Shown here: piece by piece, positions 27,922 to 38,069 of the stretch
Layout: each line of letters begins with the position of its first letter
Numbering within the stretch: the first letter of the stretch is position 1
The notes under the pieces: model-generated
What the model was told of the DNA's origin: nothing
Databases searched by the model: none
The model's input: the letters and a program-made list of their open reading frames with translations, nothing else
Made by a program: the position numbers and the translations under genes
Source: a virus
Virus record (IMG/VR): IMGVR_UViG_3300038309_000064
Coordinates: 1 to 39,010 of that record
Reading direction: 5' to 3' (one strand)
Length of the DNA stretch: 39,010 nt

Positions 27922-29433
27922 TTAACATATTATTAAATAATTTTGACCAATATTTATATTTCTTTTAGTTTGTAATTCTGCCTGATCATTTTCATTTACT
28001 TCCCAAATGCCATAAAGATTAGCATCTCCCTCTGGTAGATCGTCAGTAGTCTTTCCAGAAAATGAACTATCAAATCTATCCTCAGTATAATAAAAATTTG
28101 AACTTCCCTCACTTAAATCATCGGTAGTTTTAGAAGAAAAATCTGTATCGAAATCTGAACTATTGTATCCGTTATCATCAACATATTTTTTGGTAGCTGG
28201 CTCGTAATCATTATCAGGTGTAAATGGAGTTGTGTTATTTAATTCTAGCACATTAGTTTTGTCCGCTTTACCATTTAATGCTGAACCAAAAAGCGTAACT
28301 AATTCATCAATCGCACCATTAACAGTTGTAGCAGATAATCCTGAGACACTTCCATCAAAAAATTGTCCGTAGTCATTTAATAATATAGTACCCCCCTTAT
28401 CTACAATTGCCCCTCCATATTTATTTATATATCCGACTAAAACTCCAGTAGGGTTTACATTTATATTATTTGAAATCCAAGTTCCACCAATTATCTGCAT
28501 TTGTCCATTAAGTTCTAAATCACTTGAAACTTGCAATAATGAATTTACTGGCTGGAAATAATGTCCTGCTGCTATTATTAAAGTTCCCATTATATAAGCA
28601 CCAAATACTATTGAAGGAGCAGCTGCGTTAGTAGAGCCGATAGTAAGTTGCCCTGTAAACTCAACGCTATTAGCAATAGAATATTCTCCTAAAGTTACAT
28701 TACCAGTAAACTGCGTCATAACTATTCCCTGAAATCCTTTAGATGAGTGTATCCCTACGAAGTCGGGTAAGGTAAAGTTCTCTGAATTGGTTAAATCTAA
28801 ACAGCAAATACTCCAAAGATTATCTATCGCTGGAGTTTGAGTATTGATATAAGTAATAGCATTAGCGATTGAAGCATATCTCTTGCCCGCTACTTCGGTG
28901 CAACCTGTTAAAACCTCGACTGTGTTTTGAGGAATAAAAGCATAATTAGTAAGAACTGGTTTATTTAAAATCTGTGCATCTCCACTACTAGCATTCCAAT
29001 CTGCGTTAACATTCACTTCTGCTCCTGCCTCGATCCCGGATAATTTTAAAATATCCTCTGCAGTAGTAAATTTATTTGTGGTTGAAGTGTCATCTAAATC
29101 ATCAGGATCTAAAATAACGTCTCCAGTTTTTTCATTTACGCTACTAACTCCGCCCCCCTGCTCATCTGCACTTAACACTCCATTAGTTATTGTTAGTCTA
29201 GCACCAACCTTAATTCCTCCCAAAATTGAATCAGTTGCAGTTGGTAAAACATAATCGCTAGATCCACCTCCATAAACTTCAACATCTACATTATAACTTG
29301 GTAAGGCAACATCAATCCTTATATCATTTAAATCAATATCGAAATTATAAATATTTTGGTTTATATTTATTGCATTATCATTTAAATCAATGTTTAGATT
29401 ATAAATTTTTTGTGTTATTTCGATATCTGTCAT
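27922..29433 (-). CDS. tail fibre protein with coil/beta repeats
   Basis: 503 aa. N-terminal repeats of alternating Asn/Asp beta strands (IYNLNIDLNDNAININ, IYNFDIDLNDIRIDV) about 8-50, then the fibre motifs TATDSILGGIKVG and GVSSVNEKTGDVILDPDDL, DWNASSGDAQILNKPV; a middle beta-helix-like region (GYWRLE is not present; LTIGSTNAAAPSIVFG and LIIAAGHYFQPVNS are); and C-terminal repeats of SSKTTDDLSEGSSNFYYTED and SGKTTDDLPEGDANLYG, a motif of many phage fibres. Between the BppU-like and 145-aa genes. Confidence 0.75.
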   Translation of the reverse strand: MTDIEITQKIYNLNIDLNDNAININQNIYNFDIDLNDIRIDVALPSYNVDVEVYGGGSSDYVLPTATDSILGGIKVGARLTITNGVLSADEQGGGVSSVNEKTGDVILDPDDLDDTSTTNKFTTAEDILKLSGIEAGAEVNVNADWNASSGDAQILNKPVLTNYAFIPQNTVEVLTGCTEVAGKRYASIANAITYINTQTPAIDNLWSICCLDLTNSENFTLPDFVGIHSSKGFQGIVMTQFTGNVTLGEYSIANSVEFTGQLTIGSTNAAAPSIVFGAYIMGTLIIAAGHYFQPVNSLLQVSSDLELNGQMQIIGGTWISNNINVNPTGVLVGYINKYGGAIVDKGGTILLNDYGQFFDGSVSGLSATTVNGAIDELVTLFGSALNGKADKTNVLELNNTTPFTPDNDYEPATKKYVDDNGYNSSDFDTDFSSKTTDDLSEGSSNFYYTEDRFDSSFSGKTTDDLPEGDANLYGIWEVNENDQAELQTKRNINIGQNYLIIC

Positions 29434-29434
29434 T

Positions 29435-29776
29435 TTATTGACTTGTAATTGTTATATCTCTTTTCACTTTGAAAATATCCTTAACTAGAGTTACAATAAT
29501 CCCTCCCGATGTTTTCATTTGTATATCATAATGATATAGTCCGGGAGTTAAATTCATCTCAGAATTAGGTATAGTTATAGTAGTAATTCCCTGTGTTGGG
29601 TTTGTATGCGACTCTACCTTTTTTTGAATCAATGCTTCTGCATCGGTATCATCTTCATTGGTCTTAACAGTAAGCCAAAATGTATATCCAGTTATATTAA
29701 CTACGGATCCATCATTAGTTATTGTTATAGGTATTACGGCATCATCCCCTCTAAATACATTTAAAATGTGTGACAT
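29435..29776 (-). CDS. baseplate upper protein N-domain-like (BppU)
   Basis: 113 aa. FRGDDAVIPITITNDGSVVN then ITGYTFWLTVKTNEDDTDAE and GLYHYDIQMKTSGGIIVTLV match the N-terminal fold of lactococcal BppU and related attachment proteins that join the fibre to the tail tip. It is a single-domain version, directly before the fibre gene, consistent with an adaptor. Start ATG follows AATAAT; its stop lies one base before the fibre ATG region. Confidence 0.75.
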   Translation of the reverse strand: MSHILNVFRGDDAVIPITITNDGSVVNITGYTFWLTVKTNEDDTDAEALIQKKVESHTNPTQGITTITIPNSEMNLTPGLYHYDIQMKTSGGIIVTLVKDIFKVKRDITITSQ

Positions 29777-29786
29777 ATTATTAAAC

Positions 29787-32700
29787 TTATTTAATTAACT
29801 TATCTTTTACTTCATCATCCAATATTTTTAATGCGTCGTCATCTATCTTTGATCTAAGCTTTGGCTTAATAAAGCCTTTTTTATTATGCATTGGCAATAA
29901 TTCTTCCCCTCTCAATTTTCTTCTTATGTTCTCACTTCTGATCTTATCATTTAAATTCTGAGTTTCCCCGTATAATTCCGGATATAAATATCCTTTAATA
30001 TTTTTTTCAACCTCTACCTCCATTGGCTTTGCTAAAGCATAGGGATCCTTTCTCACCCCATAAATTATCCAGCTGAATTCACAATCAACGTTAGAAGCAA
30101 CTTCAACTTTGTTATTCTGGTATTCTTTACTTACCCATAGATTAGCATTTATTCCTATTGGAGTTAAATTATATTCAATATTTGTATTTAATGCTTCAAA
30201 ATAATCTGGCAATTCTATTGTAAATTTACCATTTACTGTCAAACCCCTACCTTTATAAATGTTTAACCTCTCAGGGGCTTCAACAAAAGAGTGAAACAGA
30301 AAATGCGTTTCTGGTTTTAGTGGATGATCTATTCTAAACGATCCTCCTCCCTTAGATAAATCGCCTCCCACGTGAACATCATCTGCGAAATAGGCATCCT
30401 TTCCAGTTGTTAAAGTTAAAACATTTCCGCTGTCCTCATCGATATAAAACTGATCTCCAGAATCTTGCTTATTATAATTAATTATAACAGTATCGGCTGC
30501 ATTAATATACCAATCACTGCTACACGTAAAATACATTGCGTTAGATGTATAATATATATCATTTGCTTCTAAATATATAAAATCACCTGCCCCTGTCGCA
30601 CTTAAATAAATAGAATTATCTGCATCAATTCTTAAATCTCCGCTAGAATCTGCATAAGCGTATGCAACCGTATCAGTGCCATAAATCCAAGCAATTCTTC
30701 TGTTTGTAGCATCGAGTCTTAAATTAGATCCAGTTGTGGTATTAACAAGATTTAATGTTCCCATGTAAGCAGTAATCGCTGATAGCGTGCTTACACTCAT
30801 TCTATCGGCTGTTATAGTGCTTGCCGCTATTTCATTTGCCGTAATAGTGTTAGCCGCAATTTCGTTTGCAGTTATCGAATTAGCCGCGATATTATCTGCG
30901 ATAACCGATCTATCTGTAATATGAACCGATCCATCTAATTGGATTTTTTGCCCAAAGCTAACCGGAAATATTGAAGCCCCCTTAGTAGCGATTGCTGATT
31001 TTGTGGCATAACAAAGCGGTATTTTGCCTCCTCCAATTCCGTCCGAAAAAGTAGTTGAAATTTGCAATTCAGTTGTAGATGTAGCCGGATCGAAATAAAT
31101 TACATGATCCGCTGTTAGTGTTTCCGATGCATTTGCATCAATACTATAAACTGTTCCGTCCGAAGTTCTTATTGATCCAGAACTCCATTGGATCGTTTCA
31201 TCATCAATCGCGGTAAATTCTATGTTCTGTAAAACTCCTTGATCACCTAACGCTGGAGTAATATCAGGATTATCTGCCGCCTGCTTAAATAAGTCCTCTA
31301 TCTTTCCTAATCTTCTAGTAGTAGCTTTTACTTCATAAACAAACCTTGTTTCGCTTTCTGCTTTAAAATTTACTGTTTCAATATTTACTGTTTCATTTAT
31401 TCCCCTTATTGCACTAACTATATCTATTTGCTGTCCCGAGAATAATCCATTCTTTTTTGTTTGAAAACTTATAATTTTTATTGGATCCTTATATGCCGAT
31501 AAAATAGCATTAGCTTTTTGAGTAGCTTCATTTGTCGCAGTAACATCATTATCAATTTCGAAATACTGTCTTAATCCATAACTAGAAATAGATGTGGCAT
31601 CAGTAACATTAACTGCCGCTACTCCCTTTCCTTTAACAGTAACATCATTTCTTAATTGCGTGTAATCTTCGCTAACCTCGACACTAGAAAAAATAGCATT
31701 TCCGTTAGTATCGTTTATATCGAAAGGTGCGGAAATAACACTATCAGAAAAAAAATATATTTCTTTATCCGGGCTAACGTACCAATTTTTATTGGATAAC
31801 TGAGCAAGTCTATCTAATGCAGATGAAACAGAAATATTATCAAAAACAACTCTAGCTATATTCGTAGTATCGGAAACGTGAGTTGTCCCATCGTAAGATG
31901 ATAAATTAGCATCTGTAAAAATATCCTCTATTATTGCCTCGACTGTTTCGTTGTTATATTCCGAATCAATTATAATATTTGCTAATTCTTCATTCCAATC
32001 TTTAAACTCCAGAAAATAAGACTCTTGGAATCCTTTCATTCTTTTCTCTATGCTTATTAACAACCCCTTGAAAATAGTTAGTCCGGTATCTTGTATTTCA
32101 ATTTCATCTCCGGCCTGCGGATTATATGATTTGCTCGATGATCTTATAATTTCAAAATTAGCAGTATCGGGATCGGAATAAAGATTATTCCTAACATGTA
32201 GCGTATCAAAAAGAACCTCGTCGCTTATATCAACAGAATTAACTAATATCACTACCTCCCGTTGCTGAACCGTAAAATCTGCATTAATTCCAGTTAGGCT
32301 AAATGATCCAGTCCCTAACTCAGCATTAAAATTTGTTTGAAAGTCAGCATTAACTCCGCTTAAATTAAAAACTCCCGTTCCTAAATCTTCTTTATAAGCA
32401 GTGTTATTATAAATCCAAGCTATTTCTGCATCTAATAAAACCCTATCCCAAATTGAAATATCGTCTATTTTAACAGATGGATATCCATAATCATTATGGC
32501 CTCTTTTTCCAATACAGACTACATCTCCAATCCCGCAAGATCCTGAACCAATAGTTGGGGCTCCGGTATCTCTACTAACTCCATCAACCCAAAGTTCCGT
32601 TATCGCGGCACCATCCCAAGTAGCCACTATATGGTGCCAGTTAGCAGTTCCTAATTCTACTTCATAATACATTACATCAGGAAAGGAAACACCATTTTTT

Positions 32701-34364
32701 GCATATCCCGCATAAACTCTTAATGTACCCGAGTTATATTGATATCCTATTTCTAGTCCATCATCATTAGCACCATCATTAGACGAATAAAAAACCCATT
32801 CCCCACTAGCTATTTCTGCATTACATTTTACCCACATTGAAATAGTTTGAGGATGTCTTCCTAATCCTAAATCATTTTCTATTGAAAGAAAATCAGTTGA
32901 GTTGGCTGATCCAAAATCAACCGCGTTGCTAAATTCCCCAGTATCAAAACTTAGTGTAGTTTCGTTAAAAGTATATTCCGAAGTTGGAGGGGTAAAATTA
33001 GATGTCCATTTTGCTTCTCCTTTAACTAATCTAAATTCATCAATCCATCCCTTAAACATATAGGAAGTTGAACCGGATCCATCGCCTCCAACACCAATCG
33101 CAAATGGTGCTGATAATGTAGGATAAGAAGTTAAGTCATTTGAAACTGTTTTTGTTTTTTTAACTCCATCTATGTAAAAATCAACTACTCCGGCATTACA
33201 AACTAATGCAACATGGTACCAAGTATCTTGCGATGGACTCCATGTAGTAACATTTGGCGTTTGCTCAATTCCCCCAACAAATCTAATAAAGTATAAATTA
33301 CCGTTAGTGTGCCAAGAGAAAAACATAAAATTGTTAGTATCTTCCCATTGTCCGCAAATTCCTTGTAGATGAGTAATATCGCTAAACCTAACCCATGTGT
33401 CTATTGTCCATGTTAGCCCCAAATCCCAATCAGCACTATCAGGAACTGTAACCCAGTCGCCAGTTCCATCAAGCAATAAAGAAGAAACTCCAAATTTATA
33501 TTGAGCAGTGTCTAGTTGTGCATTTCCGGCAAAAGTTAAGGTTTGGTTAGAAATTTCCGCCTTATATGCAGTTGCAGCATCCGCTCCGTTAAAATGAACC
33601 AATAATTTTGTAGAGTTATTACTTTCCTGTAAATCATAATTACCCAATTCATCGCTTCCGTCTGCCTCTAATCTGTAATAAGCTCTCAATCCTGATCCAT
33701 ATAAAGATATAACCTCTGCATCAGTTAAGGCTCTATCTAAAATAGCTACGTCATCTATAATTCCATCGGCATAATTTCCAGCATCATTTCTCCCTATATA
33801 AAAAACTCCATTAGAATCCGTCGATGAACCAGAAGCGGAAACAGTTGTTTTATTGCCATTAATAAAAATAGAAAGTTCTCCTGCTACTGAATCATATCTT
33901 CCCACTATGTGATACCAATTCCCTGCAATAAGCCCTTGCGTATAATTAACAAATTCATTAGTTGTTAGTCCATCTACATAAAACTGAACGTAAGTGGTAT
34001 CAAAGAAAATTTGCATTCCAGCGGTTCCAGCAACCTTAGCAAATAAAACTTGCAACGAAATTGATTCTGGTTTAAACCATAATGAAACTGTTCTACTGCC
34101 GCTAATTTCAAGGTTTGGGCAAGAGGCATCTGCTATTGAAAGGTATTGAGAACTTCCTGATTCAAAATCTCCTCCATTTCCAAACTTTCCAGTAGTAAAA
34201 GTAGGTGCTGTTCCTGTTAAAGTATATCCATTGCTTGAACTATCAGTTCCATCGCTTTCAAGCCTCCAATATCCCTGTAGATTTGCATCGTTAAATAAAT
34301 CTGATAAATAAAACTCAGTTGCTTCCGCAGTCAATAAAGCCGATTTGTATATTTCAACGCTCAT
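29787..34364 (-). CDS. LamG-tail hub fusion (tail tip/receptor protein)
   Basis: 1525 aa, the largest gene. Three concanavalin/LamG domains at about 25-220, 250-465 and 470-660 (YWRLESDGTD; TVSLWFKPE; WYHIVGRYDS; WTIDTWVRFSD; WYHVALVCNAGVVDFYIDG; WVYSS- and WHHIVATWDG-type motifs). Then twin 15-residue repeats (LGTGVFNLSGVNADF, LGTGSFSLTGINADF), a Tal/gp27-like hub (about 700-1100: ISDEVLFDTLHVRN, SALDRLAQLSNKNWYVSPDK), a repeat block ANEIAAN... (about 1170-1205) and a C-terminal carbohydrate-like part. Hub proteins form the tail tip; the LamG part likely binds host surface sugars. N-terminal position of three LamG on a hub is unusual. Confidence 0.82.
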   Translation of the reverse strand: MSVEIYKSALLTAEATEFYLSDLFNDANLQGYWRLESDGTDSSSNGYTLTGTAPTFTTGKFGNGGDFESGSSQYLSIADASCPNLEISGSRTVSLWFKPESISLQVLFAKVAGTAGMQIFFDTTYVQFYVDGLTTNEFVNYTQGLIAGNWYHIVGRYDSVAGELSIFINGNKTTVSASGSSTDSNGVFYIGRNDAGNYADGIIDDVAILDRALTDAEVISLYGSGLRAYYRLEADGSDELGNYDLQESNNSTKLLVHFNGADAATAYKAEISNQTLTFAGNAQLDTAQYKFGVSSLLLDGTGDWVTVPDSADWDLGLTWTIDTWVRFSDITHLQGICGQWEDTNNFMFFSWHTNGNLYFIRFVGGIEQTPNVTTWSPSQDTWYHVALVCNAGVVDFYIDGVKKTKTVSNDLTSYPTLSAPFAIGVGGDGSGSTSYMFKGWIDEFRLVKGEAKWTSNFTPPTSEYTFNETTLSFDTGEFSNAVDFGSANSTDFLSIENDLGLGRHPQTISMWVKCNAEIASGEWVFYSSNDGANDDGLEIGYQYNSGTLRVYAGYAKNGVSFPDVMYYEVELGTANWHHIVATWDGAAITELWVDGVSRDTGAPTIGSGSCGIGDVVCIGKRGHNDYGYPSVKIDDISIWDRVLLDAEIAWIYNNTAYKEDLGTGVFNLSGVNADFQTNFNAELGTGSFSLTGINADFTVQQREVVILVNSVDISDEVLFDTLHVRNNLYSDPDTANFEIIRSSSKSYNPQAGDEIEIQDTGLTIFKGLLISIEKRMKGFQESYFLEFKDWNEELANIIIDSEYNNETVEAIIEDIFTDANLSSYDGTTHVSDTTNIARVVFDNISVSSALDRLAQLSNKNWYVSPDKEIYFFSDSVISAPFDINDTNGNAIFSSVEVSEDYTQLRNDVTVKGKGVAAVNVTDATSISSYGLRQYFEIDNDVTATNEATQKANAILSAYKDPIKIISFQTKKNGLFSGQQIDIVSAIRGINETVNIETVNFKAESETRFVYEVKATTRRLGKIEDLFKQAADNPDITPALGDQGVLQNIEFTAIDDETIQWSSGSIRTSDGTVYSIDANASETLTADHVIYFDPATSTTELQISTTFSDGIGGGKIPLCYATKSAIATKGASIFPVSFGQKIQLDGSVHITDRSVIADNIAANSITANEIAANTITANEIAASTITADRMSVSTLSAITAYMGTLNLVNTTTGSNLRLDATNRRIAWIYGTDTVAYAYADSSGDLRIDADNSIYLSATGAGDFIYLEANDIYYTSNAMYFTCSSDWYINAADTVIINYNKQDSGDQFYIDEDSGNVLTLTTGKDAYFADDVHVGGDLSKGGGSFRIDHPLKPETHFLFHSFVEAPERLNIYKGRGLTVNGKFTIELPDYFEALNTNIEYNLTPIGINANLWVSKEYQNNKVEVASNVDCEFSWIIYGVRKDPYALAKPMEVEVEKNIKGYLYPELYGETQNLNDKIRSENIRRKLRGEELLPMHNKKGFIKPKLRSKIDDDALKILDDEVKDKLIK

Positions 34365-34370
34365 TTAAAA

Positions 34371-34805
34371 TTAAGTTATTGTTAAAACTCCAGCACTATC
34401 ATCAAAATTGCAAATAAATGTATCTCCATCTCCCATATTCTTAGCCACCCCTAAATCATAAACACCAATCAAATTATCGCTAGTAGCATCATCATTGTAT
34501 AAATAAATATACCTAAACTCAGGCACTACCCCAGATGCAGTCAATGTTAAATCCTGAATTATCAATTTTGCTGTTCCTGAACTTAACGACCAGCTAGTAG
34601 TAGTTAAATTTCTAGATGATAAATTCGCATGATTTATCTGCGTTACATTTGCCAATACCCCATTTCCATCAGCGGTTGGATCGCTAGATTCTCCACTCGG
34701 AGCGGTATTGGATAACACAATTACTAATTGATCATTGTCCATGTCGTGGACTCCATTTCCTAAATCTTCCACGAAATCATTTACTTTTGTAAAAGCTATA
34801 CTCAT
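34371..34805 (-). CDS. tail-tip associated protein (Dit position)
   Basis: 144 aa. AFTKVNDFVEDLGNGVHDMD, VIVLSNTAPSGESSDPTADG, SGTAKLIIQDLTLTASG and YIYLYNDDATSDNLIGVYDL make a beta-rich jelly-roll-like protein of a type often found between tape measure and tip genes. It occupies the place of the distal tail protein, but is shorter than usual Dit proteins (about 250 aa). I see no Dit signature, so the family is uncertain. Confidence 0.6.
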   Translation of the reverse strand: MSIAFTKVNDFVEDLGNGVHDMDNDQLVIVLSNTAPSGESSDPTADGNGVLANVTQINHANLSSRNLTTTSWSLSSGTAKLIIQDLTLTASGVVPEFRYIYLYNDDATSDNLIGVYDLGVAKNMGDGDTFICNFDDSAGVLTIT

Positions 34806-34822
34806 AATATTTTAATTAAAAA

Positions 34823-36556
34823 TTATAATCTTAATCTTCTTCTTATTTCATCGCTTAAAAGATCCGCTAATTTAACACTAGCATTCCTATCTAAAAGCAT
34901 TGGGTAATTTACATTAACAACTACTCCTGAGCCTCCGGCACCAGCAGCAGACAATGTTCCGGGTGTTTTAGTAGCTATTAAATAGTCGGACGGATCTGTT
35001 TGTATAACATCTCCCTGAGGAGTAATTACCGCATCATTTATTCTTGTAATTTTTCCTAAGAATGAATCCCTAAATCCAACTCCGATCGATTCTAGGAGCC
35101 CCATTTTACTTAATCTCTCTGCTTTATCAGCAAGTTCATCATATTGATCAATCGCATTTTTTAGATTTACATTAGCGGCTTCATTACTTAATTCGCCTAT
35201 TTTTTTTCTAGCCTGATCGATCATATCGTTCGTTTGCTGTAGCGATGTTTTAATTTCTTCTTGTGCTTGTTTCAAATCTCCCCATGCGTCTATAGCACCG
35301 ACAATAGCCACCGTTGCAAGAGTGGTAAGAACTGCTATTAATCCAACCGGACTCAATAATAATCCTGTCATAGTACTAATTCCGCCCGATACTAATCCGA
35401 ATGCTGGTATTAATGCAGAAACTACATCTGCGATAGACATTGCAAGTTTTAATGCCTCCCAAGCAGCAACTAAAAATATAATTGCTTTTCTATGATCCCA
35501 AATAAATGAAGTCAATGATATTACTATACCGATTAAATCATTTATTTTATTCCAAACATCTTCTAATATTTTTTTTAACCCCTCTGTTCCCCCAATACTT
35601 TCATACCATTCTTTTATCTTATCTATCGCATTCTGAATTGCTCTTTTAGAAAAATCTATTATCGCTTGTTTATTTCTATCAACCCAGTCTAGTAATCCTT
35701 TTAATGCATTTTTTGCTATATCAAAAGCACCTGATTCCTCAGCGATATCAGAAGTTAAAACAGTAAAGTTATCTTTCATATTTGAAACAAGCTGATTGAA
35801 AGTTCCCGCTTGATCTGCAAAAGCATTAGCAAATCTTCCTCCGTCTTTTCCTGCTTTTTCAAACATATCAGTAAGCACTTTAAATGATATCTCTCCGTTA
35901 GATATCATGTCATTCAAAGCCTCACCACTTTTTCCCGTTGCCTCTTGGAGCATCTCAAAAATAGGTATTCCTGCGAAAGCAAATTGTTTTATGTCTAGCA
36001 TTGACGCATGTCCAACTGCTCCAATTTGTTGTAGGTTTACAATTATTCTATCTAATTCTTCCTGACCCTTTCCCATTGCAGATAATGCCTTACCAACATT
36101 TAATAATATCCCTTCTGACTTTCCTGCATCATGAGTAACCGCTGTTAAAAGTTTATTAGCTTGAATTAACCCCGGTAATTCAAACGGGGTGGTTGCCGCA
36201 TCTTTTTTTATCATTTCTATTGCTGCGTCTGCCTGCTCTACACTTCCCAATAATGTTTTAAATGCCATTCTTTCCTGCTCTAAATTAGCCGCGGTTTTTA
36301 TTGCTGTTACTCCTATACCAACCGCAGCAGCAGAAAATCCTATGGCTGCGTATTTAGCATAATCAAAAGCTTTCCCAAGTATATTTAACTCGGTAGAAAA
36401 TCTGTTTTTTAAGGTATTGGATAGTGAAGTCGCGGATTGCTCCCCATCTCTAAATCGATTGGATAAATTACTTAGGGTTGATCCAACACTTCTTAATTCA
36501 CTAGATGCTTGATCCTTTAATTTTAATATTAAGTCTAGTTCCCTTGTTTCAGCCAT
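34823..36556 (-). CDS. tape measure protein
   Basis: 577 aa. N-terminal ELDLILKLKDQASSELRSVG and QADAAIEMIKKDAATTPFEL belong to the tape measure family (DQAS..L and TPFeL motifs). Central IGAVGHASMLDIKQFAFAGI is the standard 'G..s..dl.qf.g.gip' segment. Residues about 355-430 hold membrane-like helices that may help DNA entry. Length suggests a tail of roughly 85-90 nm by the usual 0.15 nm per residue rule (inference). Starts eight bases inside the T frame of the chaperone. Confidence 0.92.
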   Translation of the reverse strand: MAETRELDLILKLKDQASSELRSVGSTLSNLSNRFRDGEQSATSLSNTLKNRFSTELNILGKAFDYAKYAAIGFSAAAVGIGVTAIKTAANLEQERMAFKTLLGSVEQADAAIEMIKKDAATTPFELPGLIQANKLLTAVTHDAGKSEGILLNVGKALSAMGKGQEELDRIIVNLQQIGAVGHASMLDIKQFAFAGIPIFEMLQEATGKSGEALNDMISNGEISFKVLTDMFEKAGKDGGRFANAFADQAGTFNQLVSNMKDNFTVLTSDIAEESGAFDIAKNALKGLLDWVDRNKQAIIDFSKRAIQNAIDKIKEWYESIGGTEGLKKILEDVWNKINDLIGIVISLTSFIWDHRKAIIFLVAAWEALKLAMSIADVVSALIPAFGLVSGGISTMTGLLLSPVGLIAVLTTLATVAIVGAIDAWGDLKQAQEEIKTSLQQTNDMIDQARKKIGELSNEAANVNLKNAIDQYDELADKAERLSKMGLLESIGVGFRDSFLGKITRINDAVITPQGDVIQTDPSDYLIATKTPGTLSAAGAGGSGVVVNVNYPMLLDRNASVKLADLLSDEIRRRLRL

Positions 36557-37051
36557 TTTGATTAGATAATTTTTTACGCTGTTCCATTATATCTAGATAA
36601 TTTTGGATATCATCAACACTAGTTTCCTTTATTTCGTTTGGAGTCCAGCCGTATTCTTTTGATAAAATTTCCATGATAACCTCATTAGATAGTTTTTTTC
36701 TTCCCTTTAGCTGATTATAAATATCATGGCTATTTAGTCTTCGTTTTTTTTTGATAGACTATCGACTGCATCCTTTATTTTGTTCCCCTCTGAAATTGTT
36801 AAATTATCCAACCATTCTCTAGAAAATTCTAAAATTTTTCCACTCTTTATTTCCTTGATCTCTTTTACCGCCCTTTCGATCGTAATATAAGTTGATTCAA
36901 CTACACACTCCCCGTTAAAATCAATATCTTGATTGCTGGCACCAGCAGAAAACTTGGCACCAGCCATCAATGATTTTTGTATTGCTTGGGCATCTCCCCA
37001 AGTAAACTCGTCTTTAATTTTAACCTCGAACTCTTTTAATTTAACTATCAT
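36549..37051 (-). CDS. tail assembly chaperone GT product by -1 frameshift
   Basis: About 167 aa. The G frame (36734-37051) carries a slippery run of nine A (36744-36752 on the complementary strand) three codons before its stop. A -1 slip continues into RRLNSHDIYNQLKG then LSKEYGWTPNEIKETSVDDI and QNYLDIMEQRKK to a TGA at 36549 that overlaps the tape measure ATG. Position between tube and tape measure, overlap and slip run match the conserved G/GT arrangement of lambda-like tails. Confidence 0.83.
36734..37051 (-). CDS. tail assembly chaperone G protein
   Basis: 105 aa. VKLKEFEVKIKDEFTWGDAQ, AIQKSLMAGAKF, INIDFNGECVVESTYITIER- and VKEIKSGKILEFSREWLDNL-type segments form the small chaperone fold found after tail tube genes. 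It coats the tape measure during assembly; the longer GT form recruits tube protein. Poly-A leader (AATTAAAAAAATG). Confidence 0.8.
   Translation of the reverse strand: MIVKLKEFEVKIKDEFTWGDAQAIQKSLMAGAKFSAGASNQDIDFNGECVVESTYITIERAVKEIKEIKSGKILEFSREWLDNLTISEGNKIKDAVDSLSKKNED
36744..36752 (-). promoter_or_regulatory. poly-A slippery site for -1 frameshift
   Basis: Nine A on the minus strand contain the heptamer A AAA AAA in the G frame (TCA AAA AAA AAC). After a -1 slip the next codons are AAA CGA AGA CTA, open for 64 residues. Confidence 0.8.
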
Positions 37052-37065
37052 TTTTTTAATTTAGA

Positions 37066-38052
37066 TTAATTACTAGGTACGTTAGCATAAGAACTTGTTA
37101 AGTTTCTTAATGTAACTGTAGATGCTTCGCTATCAGTTTCATTGTAGAAAGCCTTAAATGATATCTTCTCAGTAACTAATTCGTCATTTCCTCCGCTTCG
37201 ATCCCAATCGGTAATTTTAACTTTGTTAAATACATAAGTTAAGGTTGGGTAATATCCTCCACCAAGATCGGAAGTACCTTGGATTACTATCTGCATATAT
37301 TTCGCAGAATCTCCAAGATATAAATCTTTGTAGGTTTCATCTGAGAAGTTTATCGTAATTTCTCCCTCGATCGAATTCTTAGAATTATAAAGATCACCCG
37401 GTGTATATGATCCGAATACGTGATCCCTTATTATTCCCTGATCATGGGTAATCGTGAAGTCTTTTACTTTAATCGCAGTTGCTCCAGACAATCCAGCCTC
37501 AGAATCGGCAAGTTTAATTGTGATATCTTTTCCAATAAAATCATATTCCGTATTATAACTAGGACTTGCTGATCCATCAGTTGCAGTTTGTCCAATTATA
37601 TTTGCTTTCACTCTAACAAAATCATCAACACTTCCGCTTACTTCGAGCGTATTAACTACGCAACCAGCTAGTTTTAAATTCTGCACCGAACCATCTTTTG
37701 TAAATACTGTTAACGATTGGTGAATAGTGTTCTGCTTAACTCCAAAAACGTGATCATATACAGATCCAGCAACTACCGAGGATGAAACTTTTCCATAAAC
37801 GGATGCATAAAGAAAACCTAAGGCATCAATTTGAGCAATACCCTCAAAATCTCCCTCAATGTATTTCTTAACAACTCGCCTATTTTCCATGTCCTCCAAT
37901 ACTCCTCTAGTAGTATCGTCTTGTACATGTTCCGCTTTTTCGATAATGTTAGTAGTAACATTTCTTAGCCATCTGTCGACTGAAGATTCAGCCGTTCCTC
38001 TTACGGCTTCAGTGGCAAAGCCTACTTGTAATTCTCTCCCTATAATTTCCAT
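37066..38052 (-). CDS. tail tube protein
   Basis: 328 aa. Begins IIGRELQVGFATEAVRGTAE, then VTTNIIEKAEHVQDDTTRGV; mid-section KKYIEGDFEGIAQIDALGFL, FTKDGSVQNLKLAGCVVNTL and C-terminal IEGEITINFSDETYKDLYLG. This is the pattern of siphovirus tubes with extra C-terminal Ig-like domain. Between the tail terminator and the chaperones. Length is in the range of fused tube proteins. Confidence 0.87.
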   Translation of the reverse strand: MEIIGRELQVGFATEAVRGTAESSVDRWLRNVTTNIIEKAEHVQDDTTRGVLEDMENRRVVKKYIEGDFEGIAQIDALGFLYASVYGKVSSSVVAGSVYDHVFGVKQNTIHQSLTVFTKDGSVQNLKLAGCVVNTLEVSGSVDDFVRVKANIIGQTATDGSASPSYNTEYDFIGKDITIKLADSEAGLSGATAIKVKDFTITHDQGIIRDHVFGSYTPGDLYNSKNSIEGEITINFSDETYKDLYLGDSAKYMQIVIQGTSDLGGGYYPTLTYVFNKVKITDWDRSGGNDELVTEKISFKAFYNETDSEASTVTLRNLTSSYANVPSN

Positions 38053-38069
38053 ATATTTTTTTAAATTAA

